DNA of 64,000 nt from Lunularia cruciata (Eukaryota > Streptophyta > Marchantiopsida > Lunulariales > Lunulariaceae). The stretch is from assembly GCA_948567375.1 (NCBI GenBank), contig OX419761.1:27256243-27320242 (forward strand), given 5' to 3'. The first letter of the stretch is position 1. Each line of letters begins with the position of its first letter. A program made the position numbers and the translations under genes. The notes below the pieces were generated by a model. It saw only the letters and a program-made list of their open reading frames with translations, was not told where the DNA came from and did no database searches. Shown here piece by piece: positions 1 to 13,860 of the stretch.

Positions 1-2640
1 AGTTTCAACCTTCCCTTAAAGAGGAGTTGTTCAACCCATGCTGCCCTACTCTACTGAAAGCGCTGAAAGTGACTAGAATAGTGTTCAGTTCTTATGCAGG
101 CCCAAGTGAATGCTCCGTGATGATCGAAAGCAACGACAGACCTTTACGCAGGAGCCAGATCATCTGCCATTGACAAGAGATCGTAGCTTCTTGGTTTATT
201 CAAAGTTCCTTACGGACTTATGGCCTTCGTTGGAGCATCCTGTTCCAATCTTCGAGGTGAAAGATCGAAAGTCTGCTTTGAAAGATCCATCACTTGAAGA
301 TGGAGCACAAATCAGAGGAAGTTCCACATTGGGACCCGCTATAATCCAAAAACTATCTTTGTAACAAACGCTAATCAGATTCTTTTGTTTTGGAGGAACT
401 CTTCACAACATGACTTCGACGATAAATACTTTGATTGTGATACCGACAGAGACACAAACATTCAACTCGTGATCAATATAGTCCCACTAAAAAATCCCAA
501 CGATTGTCGTTTACTTGAATCTGATTACTCTTGACCGAGCGGACTGATCATGGGTTCTGATGGAAAGGAAGTTACGTCTTTAGTGGAGTATCAAGCTTGA
601 GGCAATACATTAAGATGTAGAAGGGGAGAGAAAATATGAATCTACTATTGAGCAACGCCGTCGCCTTTCCACTATTGAGCTTTCAACTACAAGGGACCGA
701 ACAGCGCTTTCGATAAGAAGTGAAGTCATGATGTAAACAAAGGGATGCATGCAGTATTCTCAACTTGCGGCCAACTGAACCACTTGCGAATCACTTCAAG
801 GAAGTAAAGAGTCTACAATGCCCTCTCATCCACATGCCACTTTGCTTTCTCTACTTTATGAGGGTATATCAAAACTGAGATATGTTGACGAGCGGAAGTG
901 ACAATCCTCGTCCTAGCATGGATCCCTGCATAAAGATTTGCGATATTTGTTTCTTTGCCGGAGAAATTACAAATGGTATGAGCTGTTGAATACACCAGTA
1001 CCTATTTCCACAGAGAAATTGATTATCGATCGACCTTACCCAAGCTCAAGTCTTGGTCCCCTGAATATATGCAGCCGTGTTCTCGTTGCTAGCGTTCATC
1101 CTGTGCGTCGCCTGACTCGGGCATTAGAGACTGAGTGGGTGGATAATAAGGGATTCAGGCTTTGTTCTACCAAAACTTGTGCAGAGGCTCAACTAAATAG
1201 CTATCTCGCCGTTCCACAATAAATGCCTTGATTCTAGTGCCGTGCTATTCTTTAGGGGAGATTTCAGCTATTGATGAGTGGTGTTACGTGTTATGCCAAA
1301 TCAGTAGGGTTTTCAGACATCAATGCGGCTATAGTCAAAATTCCAATGAATGAACAACTTCGGAACTTCTCTTTGGGTTGCAAATGACATTTAAGTTGGA
1401 ACTGGGCGGCATACATTCTAGTCTTCCTGCATAACAAGCAAATGTTATATAAGTCAAAATTGAGAACGATAGGGGAAGATAGAAGTAAACAGTACGGCAA
1501 GAATGTCACTCCAGCAGCCCGATGTTCCCATATTAACTTTCCAGACGTTGAGGTCGAGTCGTCTCCACATTCGCTTTTCGCCTCCATGCGCACGCAGAAC
1601 TCGAACACGAGGTTTAAATTCTGATTCAGTTCAAACTTCGCGTTGACAAAAAGTACAACATATAAACTCGACTGCAAAAAAAGACAAAACTAGTTGACCT
1701 GGGGAACTACTCCCAGCTACCAGATAGACACGTATCCCATGAGAACATCGCAACACGTCTCCCCAATGCTGGAAAAGATACACACCGTATATGTAACATG
1801 GCAGTGCCATAAGTCCTGAATAAAAGAGAACCGGACGGAAGGTCAGATCAGGGTCTCAGACTGGGAGATAAAGTCCAAGGGTTGCGATCGAATCCTGGTT
1901 GGACTGCAGTCAACAACAGAGGAGAAGAAAGGAAGTGCTTACGGTTTCTGCACCGAAGTAACCGTAGAGATTCATCCTCGTGTTACCATCCGCGTCTTTC
2001 TGAGTTTGGATTTTAAGAACTGGGGTTTCCCGAGAAGTGGTGCAAGCGATTCTTCCATGTACATCCGGATATCAGAATCGCAACTAGGATACAATAAAGA
2101 ATGTACTGTACTGGACATGGTTGACGGATTTATCATGAATATAGAATAAGTTTACTGTTTATCATATGCAGGTGTAGATGGAATTGCACGTGCATTGCAG
2201 TTCAGGGACATCAAGGAAGCTCTTGGAAGTCCCCGACAAGGAAGCTTGTTTCAGGGGACGAGGCGACTGCGTTCAAGTTCAAGTTTCAGGAGGACTTGAA
2301 CAAATTCGAGAGTACTGATTCTTTGATGGTGCCTCGAGGACAGAGCACGTTTGTTTGTGGTGACGATCTAATCTCTCCAAATCAAGATCCAGACTTATGA
2401 TTGCTTTGACATTTGCACCATTGGAAATAATATTCATTCCAATTGAGCACGATTTCGACACAACCATGCGTGCACACAACTATATTAAAATAGCTGGAAA
2501 TTAAGATTTCGTTCGATGATAGACATTTTCTATCGCCAAAAGGCCAAATAGTATACCCCATAAGATAAAGGAATACAAAAACATCAAGAAGGGTGCAGGG
2601 GAGACTAAGCCCTAGCCCAAGCAAAAAGTGCAGAAAACCA
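1..2640. other. No recognisable gene (non-coding or decayed)
   Basis: Mixed-composition sequence with only short open frames (up to about 128 codons), in all six frames and without recognisable motifs. I see no exon chain with consistent splice phases, no RNA gene and no paired terminal repeats. A B-box-like stretch near 1887-1897 was considered and rejected. Unrecognised exons of a poorly conserved gene cannot be excluded. Confidence 0.4.
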
Positions 2641-3448
2641 AGATGAAACTACATCCCCTGCTAAAAAAAGGGAAAGAAGTCAAGTAATATACAAGTGAAA
2701 TGTGTGATGTAGATATTTCAAAGGTATTTCTGGTAAATGAAGCAGGGATCTAGACCGACATACATAATAAGGCTCTCCGAGTGTGATAACAAGAAAGACA
2801 GATGGAAAGACTCCACCCATCAAGCACCACAAGGAAAAGACATGGGGTAAAATAGGCTAAGCCCCAATAATATCTAGATTGGAGCTTCTATTGCAGCTGC
2901 TTGTCTATGAAGACCTAATGCTTGTTATTGGTGTAGTGTGATAGAGACCTGCTCGCACAAATAAAAGGTGAACATGGTTTGCAAGATAGCTAGTGCTCAT
3001 TTCCTTTATAAGGAACCTTGCGTTGTATTTCAAAGGAAATCATCAAACTGATGATGAAGATGGCCAAGATCTACACTGCTAGAGGATAGAAGATATCAAA
3101 GGAAGGAGAGCCTTGGTATGTAGTGGTCCTCCTTCCTCTAAGTGGTGATGATTCCTATAGCTCTTGTTGAAATGCAAACATGTGTTGAAGACTCTGGTTG
3201 TGCTGGGTTCATGACACTATATCATGAATGCTAATATATGTGTCTGTACCTTCCGAGGAGATGTTCCCAAAAGATCCAACCACCGCTCAATCAAAACCTT
3301 AAAACTAGTGGATTATAGAATCTAAGCCATTGTATCTTATATGGCGTCATGAACTCTAATGGGCTCTCCACTTATGGCATGTTGTAGAATGTGAATGCGA
3401 TCTAGGTCATATGTAGATTTGCAAACACACTTGTCTAATAGCCCTAGA

Positions 3449-3660
3449 AGTGTTGGATGTGGTAAACCCAACCATAGGTAGAGTTTATCACATTATGGTG
3501 ATAAGCACAATAAACTCCTCAAATATGAAACACAATTCCTCAATCAAAGGGAAGGCTTGGCTCTTATAAGTGTTGGATGTGGTAAACCCAACCACAAGCA
3601 GAGAAGCATGGTAAACTCCTCTCCTCAAATGTGAAACAAAAGTACTCAATCAAAAGGAAG
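3449..3660. repeat. Two-copy direct repeat, 120-bp period
   Basis: A block starting AGTGTTGGATGTGGTAAACC at 3449 recurs at 3569, exactly 120 bases later. Later parts of the block (AAACTCCT, AAATATGAAACA versus AAATGTGAAACA, then CTCAATCAAA) also match. This is a local tandem duplication with moderate divergence; no coding role is visible. Confidence 0.7.
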
Positions 3661-4647
3661 ATGTAGAGCTAGATTTTGGAGCCTTTTCATATGTATGAGA
3701 GAATCCTAGTTTTATGTTTGAGTAAAAATTAAGTAAACACATCAATGAAGATGTTGATAAGAATGTGTGTATATGCTCAATAAATCTTTGTAGAGTCTAC
3801 TGATACAAAGTAACAAATTTGGCAGAATATTGTGAGTGCAAGACCTTGAATTAGATCACTAGTCAAACAAGATGTGTTTGGGAAATCACAAGTACATGAA
3901 TCTACTATGGCAATATGTGCCAATTAAAAAGGATTGCCCTTGTGTAGGAACTTATCTTGCAATAGAAGAACCACTAGTATACATACTCCTAGGTATGTTA
4001 CTTGTGCAATAACATCTTGTAATATGAGATCACAACCTCCCATGGCTATGTAAAGTAATATCTATAGTCTACACCACTTGTCTAAAAGTTGTTGGACCAT
4101 ACATGGTTCTAATAGAGTGGAGAAAGTGCAACATACGGTGTTTTTAAAGGTATTTCAATGAGGTAGGAGTACCTCTATGGGTGGGTAAGTATGTGCTAGA
4201 TAAGGGGCTTTGGAACATAGCATCTTGTCAGGATAGAGTAAGCCACTTTTGTGTTCCCCAAACAAAGGAGTAGATGAGTGTGTGCATTGTAACTCTAAAC
4301 CAGATTGTGTATGATAAATGAGCTACAATAATCATCCACTCCCAAATCTAGAGGAGAGCACAATATCCTCACAACTCCTATTGGGAATTAGAATCTTGAT
4401 TCTAACTCTAAGAGAGTGAAGACAATAATTGGACTCAAAACCTTGCATTTATGAGTTTGGAATTGTAAATCTAAGATCTCTAGGCAAAGTGTCAAGATAG
4501 AAAAAGTTTAAACTAATCCTATAAAGTGCCCAAGATATGAGTATCATTTGAAAGAGATAGAAAGAGTTATGATGGAAAAGTGGTTACAACCGCACACAGA
4601 GTTATAATGAGCTATAGTAAATAAAGTACTCCTAGGAGGTCTCCCTA

Positions 4648-4740
4648 GCATGTGCATTCAATAGATGCTAGTTGTGTGAACTCCCTTACGGAAAGGTGTA
4701 TAAATTTTACTATTACCATAGGAAAATTTATACACATGCT
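4648..4740. repeat. Nested short inverted repeats (hairpin)
   Basis: The outer arms AGCATGTG (4648) and CACATGCT (ends 4740) are perfect inverted repeats. The inner arms GTGTATAAATTTT (4696-4708) and AAAATTTATACAC (4723-4735) form a perfect 13-bp stem with a 14-nt loop. It could be a decayed MITE-like fold-back, but no target-site duplication was identified. Confidence 0.45.
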
Positions 4741-7159
4741 CCTAAAATGTTGGGAAATTACAAAAGTACCCTTAAACAAAATTTTGACTGAAAAAGACCT
4801 TAGATGGTTGGGGGCTGTGTTTATGAGTGTTTAGGTGAGTTGATGCTCCCTCAACTTGCACGCCCAGAGAAAAAGCAAAAAGTAGAAGAATATATGATTC
4901 AAAAATATAGCATTATAATACAACTTATTCCATTTGCGGATATCATTTTTGATAGAATTGAGTTTTGTTCAAAGATATTCACCTTGATTGATTTGCTTTG
5001 GCATTATTATGAATTAATAAGAATTAAAACCTACTTTATATGAAACAACTTGATTAATTTATTTAAATCCAAAATCTTCTCCAATTGTACCACCCTGTCA
5101 AACCTCATCTCCACTCCCAACCAAGCATATTTTTGCAATAATTTCTTTTTTGTTGTACTTGTATAATTTCACAACTTGTTGGATGTATTAGTATAAATTT
5201 CCTATGATATTGTGGTGGTTATCCAACAACAAAGGTATCTCAATGCAATAAAAAGTGTACATAAAGGGATAAGGAGTGGATCTGATCCCTTTGCTACTAA
5301 ACAAAATGCTCAAAACAAAGTTGGATGAGAAATGATATTGAAGGTATTTAAGACACACAATTGGATAATCACTAATCCGGATTGATATCAAAGGAAACTC
5401 AAATGCAGATAATCATTGTCTTGCGTCTATCCAGAGTAACTATTGTGTATTAATTAGAGAGAAAAAGGATTTTAAGGAGTGAAAAAATTGTAAACAAATA
5501 ATGCTTGATTACATGTAAAAGAATATCTCCAATAACAATTGTGCAAACATTGGGATCGGATGTCCTCTTGGTAGCAAGGAGACAAAAGGTGCCAAATAAA
5601 CAATCCCATTCCAAGGGAACTAGATTTAAGGCAATGCATTAACAGAATGCAAAAGGAAGAAGGAAGGCTAAAGACAATCATATAGATATTAAAAAACAAA
5701 AATTGGCAATCCACCTATTAAGAACCAAAAAGAATAAAGAATGAAAAAAACATGAGCAAAGAAGAATTTTGTAAATAATAATTCTATTAAGACGTATAAA
5801 GAATGGAATAAGGCATGAAAAAAAATTTGTAAACAATAATTTTTCATCTAGATTGGAGGGTAATAAGGATTAATTAAAGGAAAATAATATGTGTTCAATA
5901 TATGAAAAGTCTATTTAAAAGGATGGTGGTCTAGAGGTAATAGAGCCTGTATATAAAATAGCCTTCAAGATTAGAATGACTTGTCAAAGGTTAATGGGAG
6001 TTACTTCTCTGATCTATCCTTCGGCTTCATTGAAAAAACTCAGTGCTCATGTGATATATCGGGCTCGGTGTCCAGATGATTAGCCCGGTGTTTCACTTGA
6101 TTGGCACTTTAGTGCACCACTTGAAACCGATGGGTCTACACCGAAAGGTCTCATAATCGAGATTCTCACAAAGGGATCATTGATTTTGGTTCTATTTGAC
6201 TCGAAACCCCACGATCCGAAGTTCCAGAGGTCCACACAAATTGAAATCCAAATGGAAATTCGATTCAACCATCGATTGATACTGTCCAGATTGGAGGTCT
6301 ACGATCGCCTTTTCGACACAACAAAATGGAGATATTCTCTCTAACATAGCATCGATGTCAGGCGCGCCGGGAAAGTCATCTGGTAAACTTTCAGACTTAA
6401 TGCGTTACAATTTTGCATTGCTTCCTTTCCTTCCCGCTTGCTACACCTTTCTCGTTTTCAGTGAGGCCTACCATGGCAGCAGATTGACATCACCAGGAGT
6501 TAGTTGCCCATCATTAGCCAGGGCACCTAACCCGGGGATCTAGTTACAGCGTGACCACAGGTGTACAGAACAAGTCAGCGCAATCGACCTGTTGCTGCTG
6601 ATCTCTCTATGTCAAGAGACTTCTCCGAAGCCACAGAACAGGCGATGCTCCCCTTATTTTTAACCAGAAGGATACATTTGTTTGCTTTTATGTTAAAGAT
6701 AACGCCAGCTAGGCAACCAGCGGCATGCCCTGGCCAGGCCACTGCCCCGGTAACCGATTGTTGCTATGCAGTCCACGTTCGGCATGACGCAGTTCACACG
6801 CGTGAATACTACAGTACAGACCGTTATCCGGTTTAGAGCCCACGTTCTTCATGCCGTCATCTGCTCTGAAGACAGGGGCACCAGTTTCCAGAAGAGTTCC
6901 AGAATTCGGGCTAGGAATCTCCTAACCTTCTTATTCAAATTTTCGATACCGCCACTCGTTGCAATTGGCATGTGAGTATCTCTGCACGATGGTTTGGAAA
7001 AGAATTAGACAAATTGCTCAGAATGTATTGTTGATAAGGGAACGGAGAACGCATGAAGGATAGGAAGACTCTATAAGCCTTGACACAAGACGTACAATGG
7101 AGCTAGGCTCCAAAGTATCTATATGAGAAATCTGCGACTACCACCCCTAGGATACCAAG

Positions 7160-7560
7160 TTATAAGGTCTCCAATCCACCAGAGCATCCGAATAAAATAT
7201 CACCTAGTGTAATGGGATTCAATATTATCAATACAAGAAATTTGCCCTATCGCACCTAAGATATCCAAGCTATGTAAATTGTAAGATCTAGAACCTACTG
7301 GAACATCCAAAGAAGTATCACCTAGTGATTGCTCAACTATGGATTGCACTAGCCAATACTCTTTATAGAGCAATAGATACATATTGTCTAAAGTATAGTA
7401 TGAGAGTGAGAATGGTACCCCTTACATCTACTATGATAAGCTCTAGTGCACTCCTTGACAAATGTGTTTGATGTTATGTCTATCGCTCCGTTCACTCCAT
7501 AGCTAGAGGAACAAAGAGGTGACCTCACTGCATACCTCTATATTTGGAAATCTTGTGTGC
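7160..7560 (-). pseudogene. Degenerate relic of dispersed coding repeat D (inverted copy)
   Basis: Read on the minus strand, this stretch matches the relic repeated at 11.4-13.9 kb on the plus strand. It carries the words SKYRGMQ, GHLFVPLA and (at DNA level) the run AACACATTTGTCAAGGAGTG, followed by the CTCTCACTCTCATACT segment and the GCAATCACTAGGTGAT segment, in the same order. Several stops and frameshifts interrupt it. The pattern resembles the C-terminal part of a non-LTR retrotransposon reverse transcriptase ORF, but that family assignment is a guess from wording only. Confidence 0.5.
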
Positions 7561-10500
7561 TGCTGTTCCTCTCACGGCCCATCCAAGGAGGATGAGTAAT
7601 CATTCCATCCAAAATTGCATTATGTTTAGGGTCCGTAATCACAACATTAGCCATTCTCACTTGATCATCTCAAACCAAGTATAAATCTACTCCAACATAT
7701 GTTTGCAAAAAAAATATAATTCTGCTCGGACATATGAACATATATTTACAAAACATATAAACGCTCCCTTTGAACACAAAGTATCCACTCTCTTGTACCA
7801 TAGCAAACGCTGTATGTTCTATTGAGAGGAGAATGAGAGAATCACTACATTGACTATAGTGTCATACAAAATAGTGGATAGGTGGACTATAATAGGGTAG
7901 GTATTGAGTATACATGTTCTCGTTGGTGATGATCACTGTGATGCATCCATAACGCGTTTAAAAATCTTCTCGGTTGTCAAATCGGTCAAATTGTCCAAGG
8001 GGATATATAGAGAAACAGGTGTCCGTATAGGTAGTTAAAAGCTCCTTTCAAACAAACACCTTCAGTGGATATAGCACCTGAAAATGTGTGAAGTACACAT
8101 TTGTTTGTGAGGTTGCACGAGTAGTAAGAAATACAGTAATTGTATGTATCGAGTATGGTTCGATTTCAACTGTTGTGGTACTTGACGCGACGTTGTGTGT
8201 GACCAATATTTGTTCTGCAGTTTGGTGATGGGGTGTTGCCGTTCTGTTTGAACGTGAGGAAAGTACGAAGAGAAGACAGATACAGCAACTCAGTGAGTCG
8301 TAAGACTTCACACGGATAACACAACATGTAGTACCTTCAGGAATCTAGAAGTTCGGCTGACGATGTGAAACATGTCAACACATAACGGGATCAACGTAAT
8401 GTGTTTGTCACGCCGAAATAGTTTCAGTTATGAGCTTCTGTGGACCTGACTCCTCAAGTCATGTGCTCCCACTTGGACGGATGCTTGGAATGGATAGTGT
8501 GTCGTGTAAGCATCAAAGAAAGTTAATCGTTAGTGGTCTGATTTGTTTCCTAAGCTTTACTGTACATGAAAGAACTCCCATTGATTATAAAGTAACTGCA
8601 AACTAAATTACAGCACTTCCTTCCTTACACAACGGCTAGTCTTGATGTTACTTCAGTGACATGAATCATCTGAGAACAGTATAAAAGACTCACACACTGA
8701 TTCCAGGCAATTGTTATCTTAGGAATATCATCCGGTACCCAATCTTTTAAGACATGCTTGTTAGTTGGGGATTTACAAGCAACTGTGACAACCTGTTCGA
8801 TGGTGAGCACTACGGGTTTTAGTCGTCGTTTTAGTGCACCGGCGTTACCTGACAGACGAGATAACAGTGGATAAGAACAAATTGAGGGATACAGCCAAGG
8901 TAGTGGAGATAAAGATCATTTGTAACCCAAAAGCGTCATATCCGACAAGAAATATCATCTCCTGGACTCAAAATGGTGAGATCCAGCGGGATGGTTTCCT
9001 GTCTGCCCCAAGACACAAAGAAGTTGGTGGCGAGTATCGTGCTAGCGTCAAGCGCTTGACTTGTCCAAGCATGGCGCGATCTCGAAGTCTAGCTTCTACA
9101 ACGGCTTACAACACGTTGGCCAGAAGTGTGGCGTGAGAAGAAAACGAGAACGAATATAAGATATTCCCTAAGAACCACCACCAAGGAAGTACGCCACCCA
9201 CCATCTGCCAAGTGTGACCGAGTTTGTGGTGGTATCTCCGTCAAAGCTGGATCATTCGGAAGAGTTTGCACTTTTGACTCCAGGTTAAAATCTACACAAA
9301 TTCCCTAATGTGAATCTCAAACGACGATGCATGACTGGGCAAAGGTGCTCGCTTGCACTGCATGAACCGTTGATCTCACGACCTTTTCTCTCATTTACCA
9401 ATTTCCTTTTTACCCCAACATGAATACTCCCTTCGATTGTGGTGTGTAAAACCAGCAAGGCCCGTCTTTCAAATCTGCCCGTTTGTCGGACAGAAAGCCC
9501 GGTACCCATCCAAGTTCCTTTGCCAGCCAGTCATCCACATTTATCTCTGTATTCCGCGACCCGCCAGCTAAAGTTAGACGATACCACATTCCGTAGCAAA
9601 AACAGAACCACTTGAACCGGCAGGATATAATTTAGCCAGAATGGTGAAACAGATTATCTCTTATGAGGTGAACCTCCGGGAAAACCATGTCATCAAGAAT
9701 GGGATGAGTATCACATTTGCGATTCAAATACACAAAGTGTCAATATAAGAGTTTCAATCCAATAGAGTTCTTCGAGGAGATTCTCTTTAACAAGTTATGA
9801 TATCCTTTTGTCTTTTGTGTAAAGACCTTTCAGCCATAAGAGAACAACGAACTATCTTTAATCCAATGGTATGTAGAAAACATTCAATATCGAAGTTGAA
9901 AACGAAATAGTGAGTACAAAACTGAAAATTTTCCTCTTCAGGAAGGTTTTCATTCGAAGCGAAAGTTGACGGAGAGTAATGGACCATTATATGTTGGTTT
10001 AGAAACGTATTCTTGTTATTTAACCTTTGATTCTTTTCCTGGAACTTCAAGTTAGATTGGAACAAGTGTCGAGAATACAATTTGAATTGCCCAGACAGAA
10101 CTCTAAAAGACGACAAAAATACTAACAGTTTTATAAAATCTTGGTAACGAGAACAACCCGCTGCATTGGGCTTATCGTGGATTTGAGGTGCAATTTGTAA
10201 TATCTCTTAACCAGAGCTGTCTAAATGTCTTCACGAGATCCTCGTGGATGGGCTTCTTTGCATTGTTTTCTCGCCTATGATCTCCTGTTTCACGGGCTAC
10301 TGAAGTGATTTGAAGGAGGAACTGTATGTCCGAGAAATCTCTAACTACAGTAGGAACTCGGCTACCACGGCAACAGAAAATGCTCTTGTCAAAGAACCCT
10401 ACACTCCTGGATTCTTTCTTAACCTGTGGTCGGTGGGATCATCTTTGACTTTCGGAACGCGGATCCGTGTCTCCAGTGTCTTACGTCAAACGTGAGAGGA

Positions 10501-10784
10501 CCCGTCACGATTGATTGCATCCGTCTATAGCCGCAAAAATCCAAGCAGATACTATCCAGCACCGCAATCTCAGTTCAATGCCTTCCAGTGCTAACCTCTT
10601 TCGGGATTCAGTGGCAACTCTATAGTACGGACCGTCCTGGCAGAATTTATACAGTACTACGCCGTTTGGTACTGCCTGCCATTTATACTCAGGCATGCTA
10701 AAATAGGGGCAGCATTACGGCTTTCAGCCCCTTCCCGGTAGATGGGTCATTGGCGAACCTGAGAGACAGTCAGTAAATTAGAAT
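7561..10784. other. No recognisable gene
   Basis: About 3.2 kb with only short frames (up to about 109 codons) lacking recognisable motifs, a repeat structure or an exon chain. Nothing can be assigned here. Confidence 0.4.
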
Positions 10785-10793
10785 TTATTTAAA
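10785..10793. repeat. Candidate 9-bp target-site duplication (left)
   Basis: TTATTTAAA here is repeated exactly at 14276-14284, bracketing sequence with imperfect inverted termini. Nine bases is the usual duplication length for Mutator-like elements. The word is AT-rich, so chance is possible. Confidence 0.45.
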
Positions 10794-11424
10794 GGGAAAT
10801 TTACACAGTTACCCCTGTTGACAAGTAGGCAGATTACCGAAATACCGTTAAGAAAAATTTAATTGCGAAAATACCCTTGGGAAGGGGTGGGCCGACCGGG
10901 CTTCTCCGGTTCCGCGGGTGGTGTGACGGAGAGGATTAATTCTAATCTTGACCCAGTTCTCGCGGGTTTCAATTGATGTTTGAATTTAGAGTAGCTTCAG
11001 TTGGAGTTGAATCACATGTGAGTATCGAGTAACAGAGCTATATCATAGATTTGACAAATGTAGATGGAATTTGCTACAAACCATCATGGGATACTAATTT
11101 TAGTCTCTGAAAACAATCAAGATTGCACAATCTGTGGATCACGGCGGTTGCAAGCAGAAACTCACAAATGGGGCTACCCTTGTTCCTTTGATCCGAATTT
11201 TTCTACCATCGGGTGCTTCCTCGCAAACGGAAGTATCATTCGTAGCCCTTGTTCCTTTCACTTGAAATTCTTTTGTCATAGTATGCTCCATTGTTCACTC
11301 TACAAACTGGAGTATAATTCGTAGTTGTTCTTTTTCACTTGAAACTCGCGTTCCATCATCTCAACTTTCGCTCTAGAAAGAGTGAGTGATTACTCATCCC
11401 CTGCAGAGGCGGTGAGCGGAGCAG

Positions 11425-11740
11425 TAGTTAGCACGATATCCAAGTATAAGGATATGCAACAAGGTCATTTTTTTGTTCTTCTAGTCTTGAAGTTATATGG
11501 AACTATAGACTATGGACACAACATTCTATACATTTGTCAAAGAATGGGCGAGAGCTTATCATATAAGATGTTACAATTACCACTCTCACTCTCATACTTC
11601 AGATAATATATGTCCATTGTTCTTCAGAGAGTATTGGCTGGTGTAATCCATAGAGTTGCAATCACTCTAGGTGATGTTTCTTTGGATGCCCCAAAAGTTT
11701 GTAGAATTTACAATTTGCATAGGTCGGATATCTTGGATGC
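11425..11740 (+). pseudogene. D coding relic a (upstream copy in unit 1)
   Basis: The conceptual translation shows SKYKDMQQGHFF, then a frame change, then a YMSIVLQRVLAG-like word and a LGDVSLDAP-like word. The same order of words occurs in the three other relics in the D units. Short frames and shifts show it is decayed. The layout resembles the end of a LINE-type reverse transcriptase ORF; I am not certain of the family. Confidence 0.45.
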
Positions 11741-11950
11741 GGTAGGGCAGGTTATCATATAGATATTGTTGAGACCTAGCCGCATTCTACCTCATTTGTC
11801 TCTCCATTGTATGATTTGATGGGATCTTTCATCTTTCATGTGGTTGCCTTCCTACTTTCATTTTACAAACGGATGTCTTAATCAATGGACGAGGATAATA
11901 ACAAATGATGTAAGTATATATCTTCTTTTTTTGGAGATCTCCAGCAGCAG

Positions 11951-12235
11951 ATTGCAAGGTCTCCAAGTATAGGGGCATGCAGCGAGGACACCTCTTTGTT
12001 CCTCTAGCCTTTGAGTTATATGGAGTGAGGTACACGGCGTTCAACACATTTGTTAAGGAGTGCGCGGGAACTTCTCATGTTAGGTGCCAAGGGGTACCAC
12101 TCTCACTCCCATACTTTGTAGCATATTTTAGACAATGTGTGTCCATTGCTCTATAGAGGGTAGTGGCTCGTGCAATTCAAAGGAGAGCAATCACACTAGG
12201 TGATGTTTCTTGGGATGCTCTAATTTTTTGGAGAC
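11951..12235 (+). pseudogene. D coding relic b (best preserved)
   Basis: One frame stays open for nearly the whole stretch, with a single TAG inside the last third. It reads CKVSKYRGMQRGHLFVPL, FNTFVKEC, VPLSLPYFVAYFRQ and RRAITLGDVSWDA in order. This is the clearest evidence that the repeat once coded for protein. The FVPL...YFRQ...SIAL order resembles C-terminal segments of plant non-LTR retrotransposon ORF2 proteins, but a profile search would be needed to name it. Confidence 0.5.
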
Positions 12236-13015
12236 TGTTTGACTTGCATATTGTGTATCCTAGGTGATGTTTCTTGGGATTCTCTAGTTGTTTGTAGACT
12301 GTTCGACTTGCATATTGGATATCCTAGGTGCAGTAGGGCAGATTTCTCATATAGAATCTATTGGACCTTAGTTCCATTTTACCTTTTTAGTCTCTCCATT
12401 GTCTGGCTTGATGGGGTCTTTCCATCCTTTGTGTTTTTTATGAGGTCACACTTTTTCCTTTTTGTGTAATATTTCCCTCTATTCAATATATGGTGATTGG
12501 TGGTAGAGTTAATTTTTTGGTAGAGAGGATTTATTCTAATCTTGACCTTAGTTCTTGCGGGTTTCAATTGATGTTGGAATTAGAGTAGCTTTGGTTGGAG
12601 TTGAGTCACATGTGAGTATCAAGTAATAGAGCCATATCATAGATTTGAAAAATGTAGATGGAATTTGCTACAAACCATCATGGGATACTAATTTTAGTCC
12701 TTGAAAACAATCAAATTGCACAATTTTTTGATCATGGCAATTGCAAGTAGAAATGCACAAACGGGGTAACCCTTGTTCCTTTGATCCAAAATTTTCTTCC
12801 ATTGGGTGCTTCTGTGCAAACGGAAGTATTGGTCTTAGCCCTTGCTCCTTTCACTTGAAATTCTTCTCTCATAGTGTGTTTCATTGTTCACTCTACACAC
12901 GGAAGAATAATTTGTAGATGTTCTTTTCACTCAAAATTCTTGTTTCATCATCCATCAACACTCTATGAAGCATGAGTGATTACTCATCATCCTGGATGGG
13001 TGATGAATGGAGAAA

Positions 13016-13345
13016 CAGCTAGTAGAATATCCAAGTATAAGGATATGCAACAAGGTCATTTCTTTGTTTTTCTAGTCTTGGAGTTATATGGAACTATGGA
13101 CTATGGACACAACATTCTATACATTTGTCAAGGAGTGTGTGAGAACTTATCATATAAGATGCTACGGGTACCACTCTCACTCTCATACTTTGTAGTCTAC
13201 TCTAGATAATGTATATCCATTGTTCTTCATAGAGTATTGGCTGGTGTAATCCATATAGGAGCAATCACTCTAGGTGATGTTTCTTTGGATGCTCTATTAG
13301 TTTGTAGAATTTACAATTTGCATAACTTGGATATCTTGAATGTGG
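13016..13345 (+). pseudogene. D coding relic c (upstream copy in unit 2)
   Basis: Counterpart of relic a in the second tandem unit. It begins ISKYKDMQQGHFFVFLVLEL and contains the downstream GATGTTTCTTTGGATGCTCT segment. Stops and frame changes interrupt the frame. Confidence 0.45.
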
Positions 13346-13559
13346 TAGGTTTATCATATAGATACTGTCAGAACCTAGCCCCATTCTACCTCATTTTTCT
13401 CTCCATAGTATGATTTGATGAGGTCTTTCATCTTTCATGTGTTGGATGTGGTTACTTTCCTACTTTCATTCTACAAACGTTTATTTTAGTCAATGTACGA
13501 GGACAAATAATAGATGATGTAAGTATATATGTTCTTTTTGTATAGATCTCCAATAGCAG

Positions 13560-13860
13560 GTTGCAAGGTCTCCAAGTATAGGGGCATGCAGCGAGGACAC
13601 CTCTTTGTTCTCTAGCCTTGGAGTTATATGGAGTGATGGACACAACGTTCAACACATTTGTCAAGGAGTGCGTGAGAACTTATCATGTTAGGTGGCAAGG
13701 GGTACCACTCTCACTCTCATACTTTGTAGTATATTTTAGACAACGTGTGTCCATTGCTCTATAGAGGGTAGTGGCTGGTGCAATTCAAAGGAGAGCAATC
13801 ACACTAGGTGATATTTCTTGGGATGCTCCAATTGTTTGTAGGCCCGTACAACTTGCATAA
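13560..13860 (+). pseudogene. D coding relic d (downstream copy in unit 2)
   Basis: Counterpart of relic b. It carries CKVSKYRGMQRGHLFV, then a one-base loss in the CCTCTAGCC region, then the FNTFVKEC and VPLSLSYFVVYFRQ words and a GDISWDAP-like end. The coding relic therefore occurs twice in each D unit, four times in tandem in all. Confidence 0.45.

Larger units (their letters stand above)
2641..7159. other. Gene-free, mostly AT-rich intergenic DNA
   Basis: Open frames are short and show no family features. The stretch contains a two-copy direct repeat at 3449-3660 and nested short palindromes at 4648-4740, listed separately. From about 6000 onward the base composition becomes less AT-rich, but still no coding pattern is visible. 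Confidence 0.4.
10930..12525 (+). repeat. D repeat unit 1 (tandem duplication)
   Basis: This unit opens with GATTAATTCTAATCTTGACC and repeats from about 12526 with the same order of landmarks: the CACATGTGAGTATC segment, TTTGCTACAAACCATCATGG, TTGTTCCTTTGATCC, two coding relics, and an end in GGTGGTAGAGTTAATTT. Within the unit, the segment around 12203-12260 is locally duplicated at about 12262-12320 (period about 59 bp). Similarity between units looks like about 85-90 percent by eye. Confidence 0.75.

Noticed and set aside
1291..1677. 128-codon minus-strand ORF
   Set aside because: No motif, no splice context, and a 60-codon frame on the opposite strand over the same DNA; not supportable as a gene.
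1860..1920. tRNA-like B-box (GATCGAATCC)
   Set aside because: No paired acceptor stem, D-arm or A-box at proper spacing could be found, so a single 10-base match is not enough.
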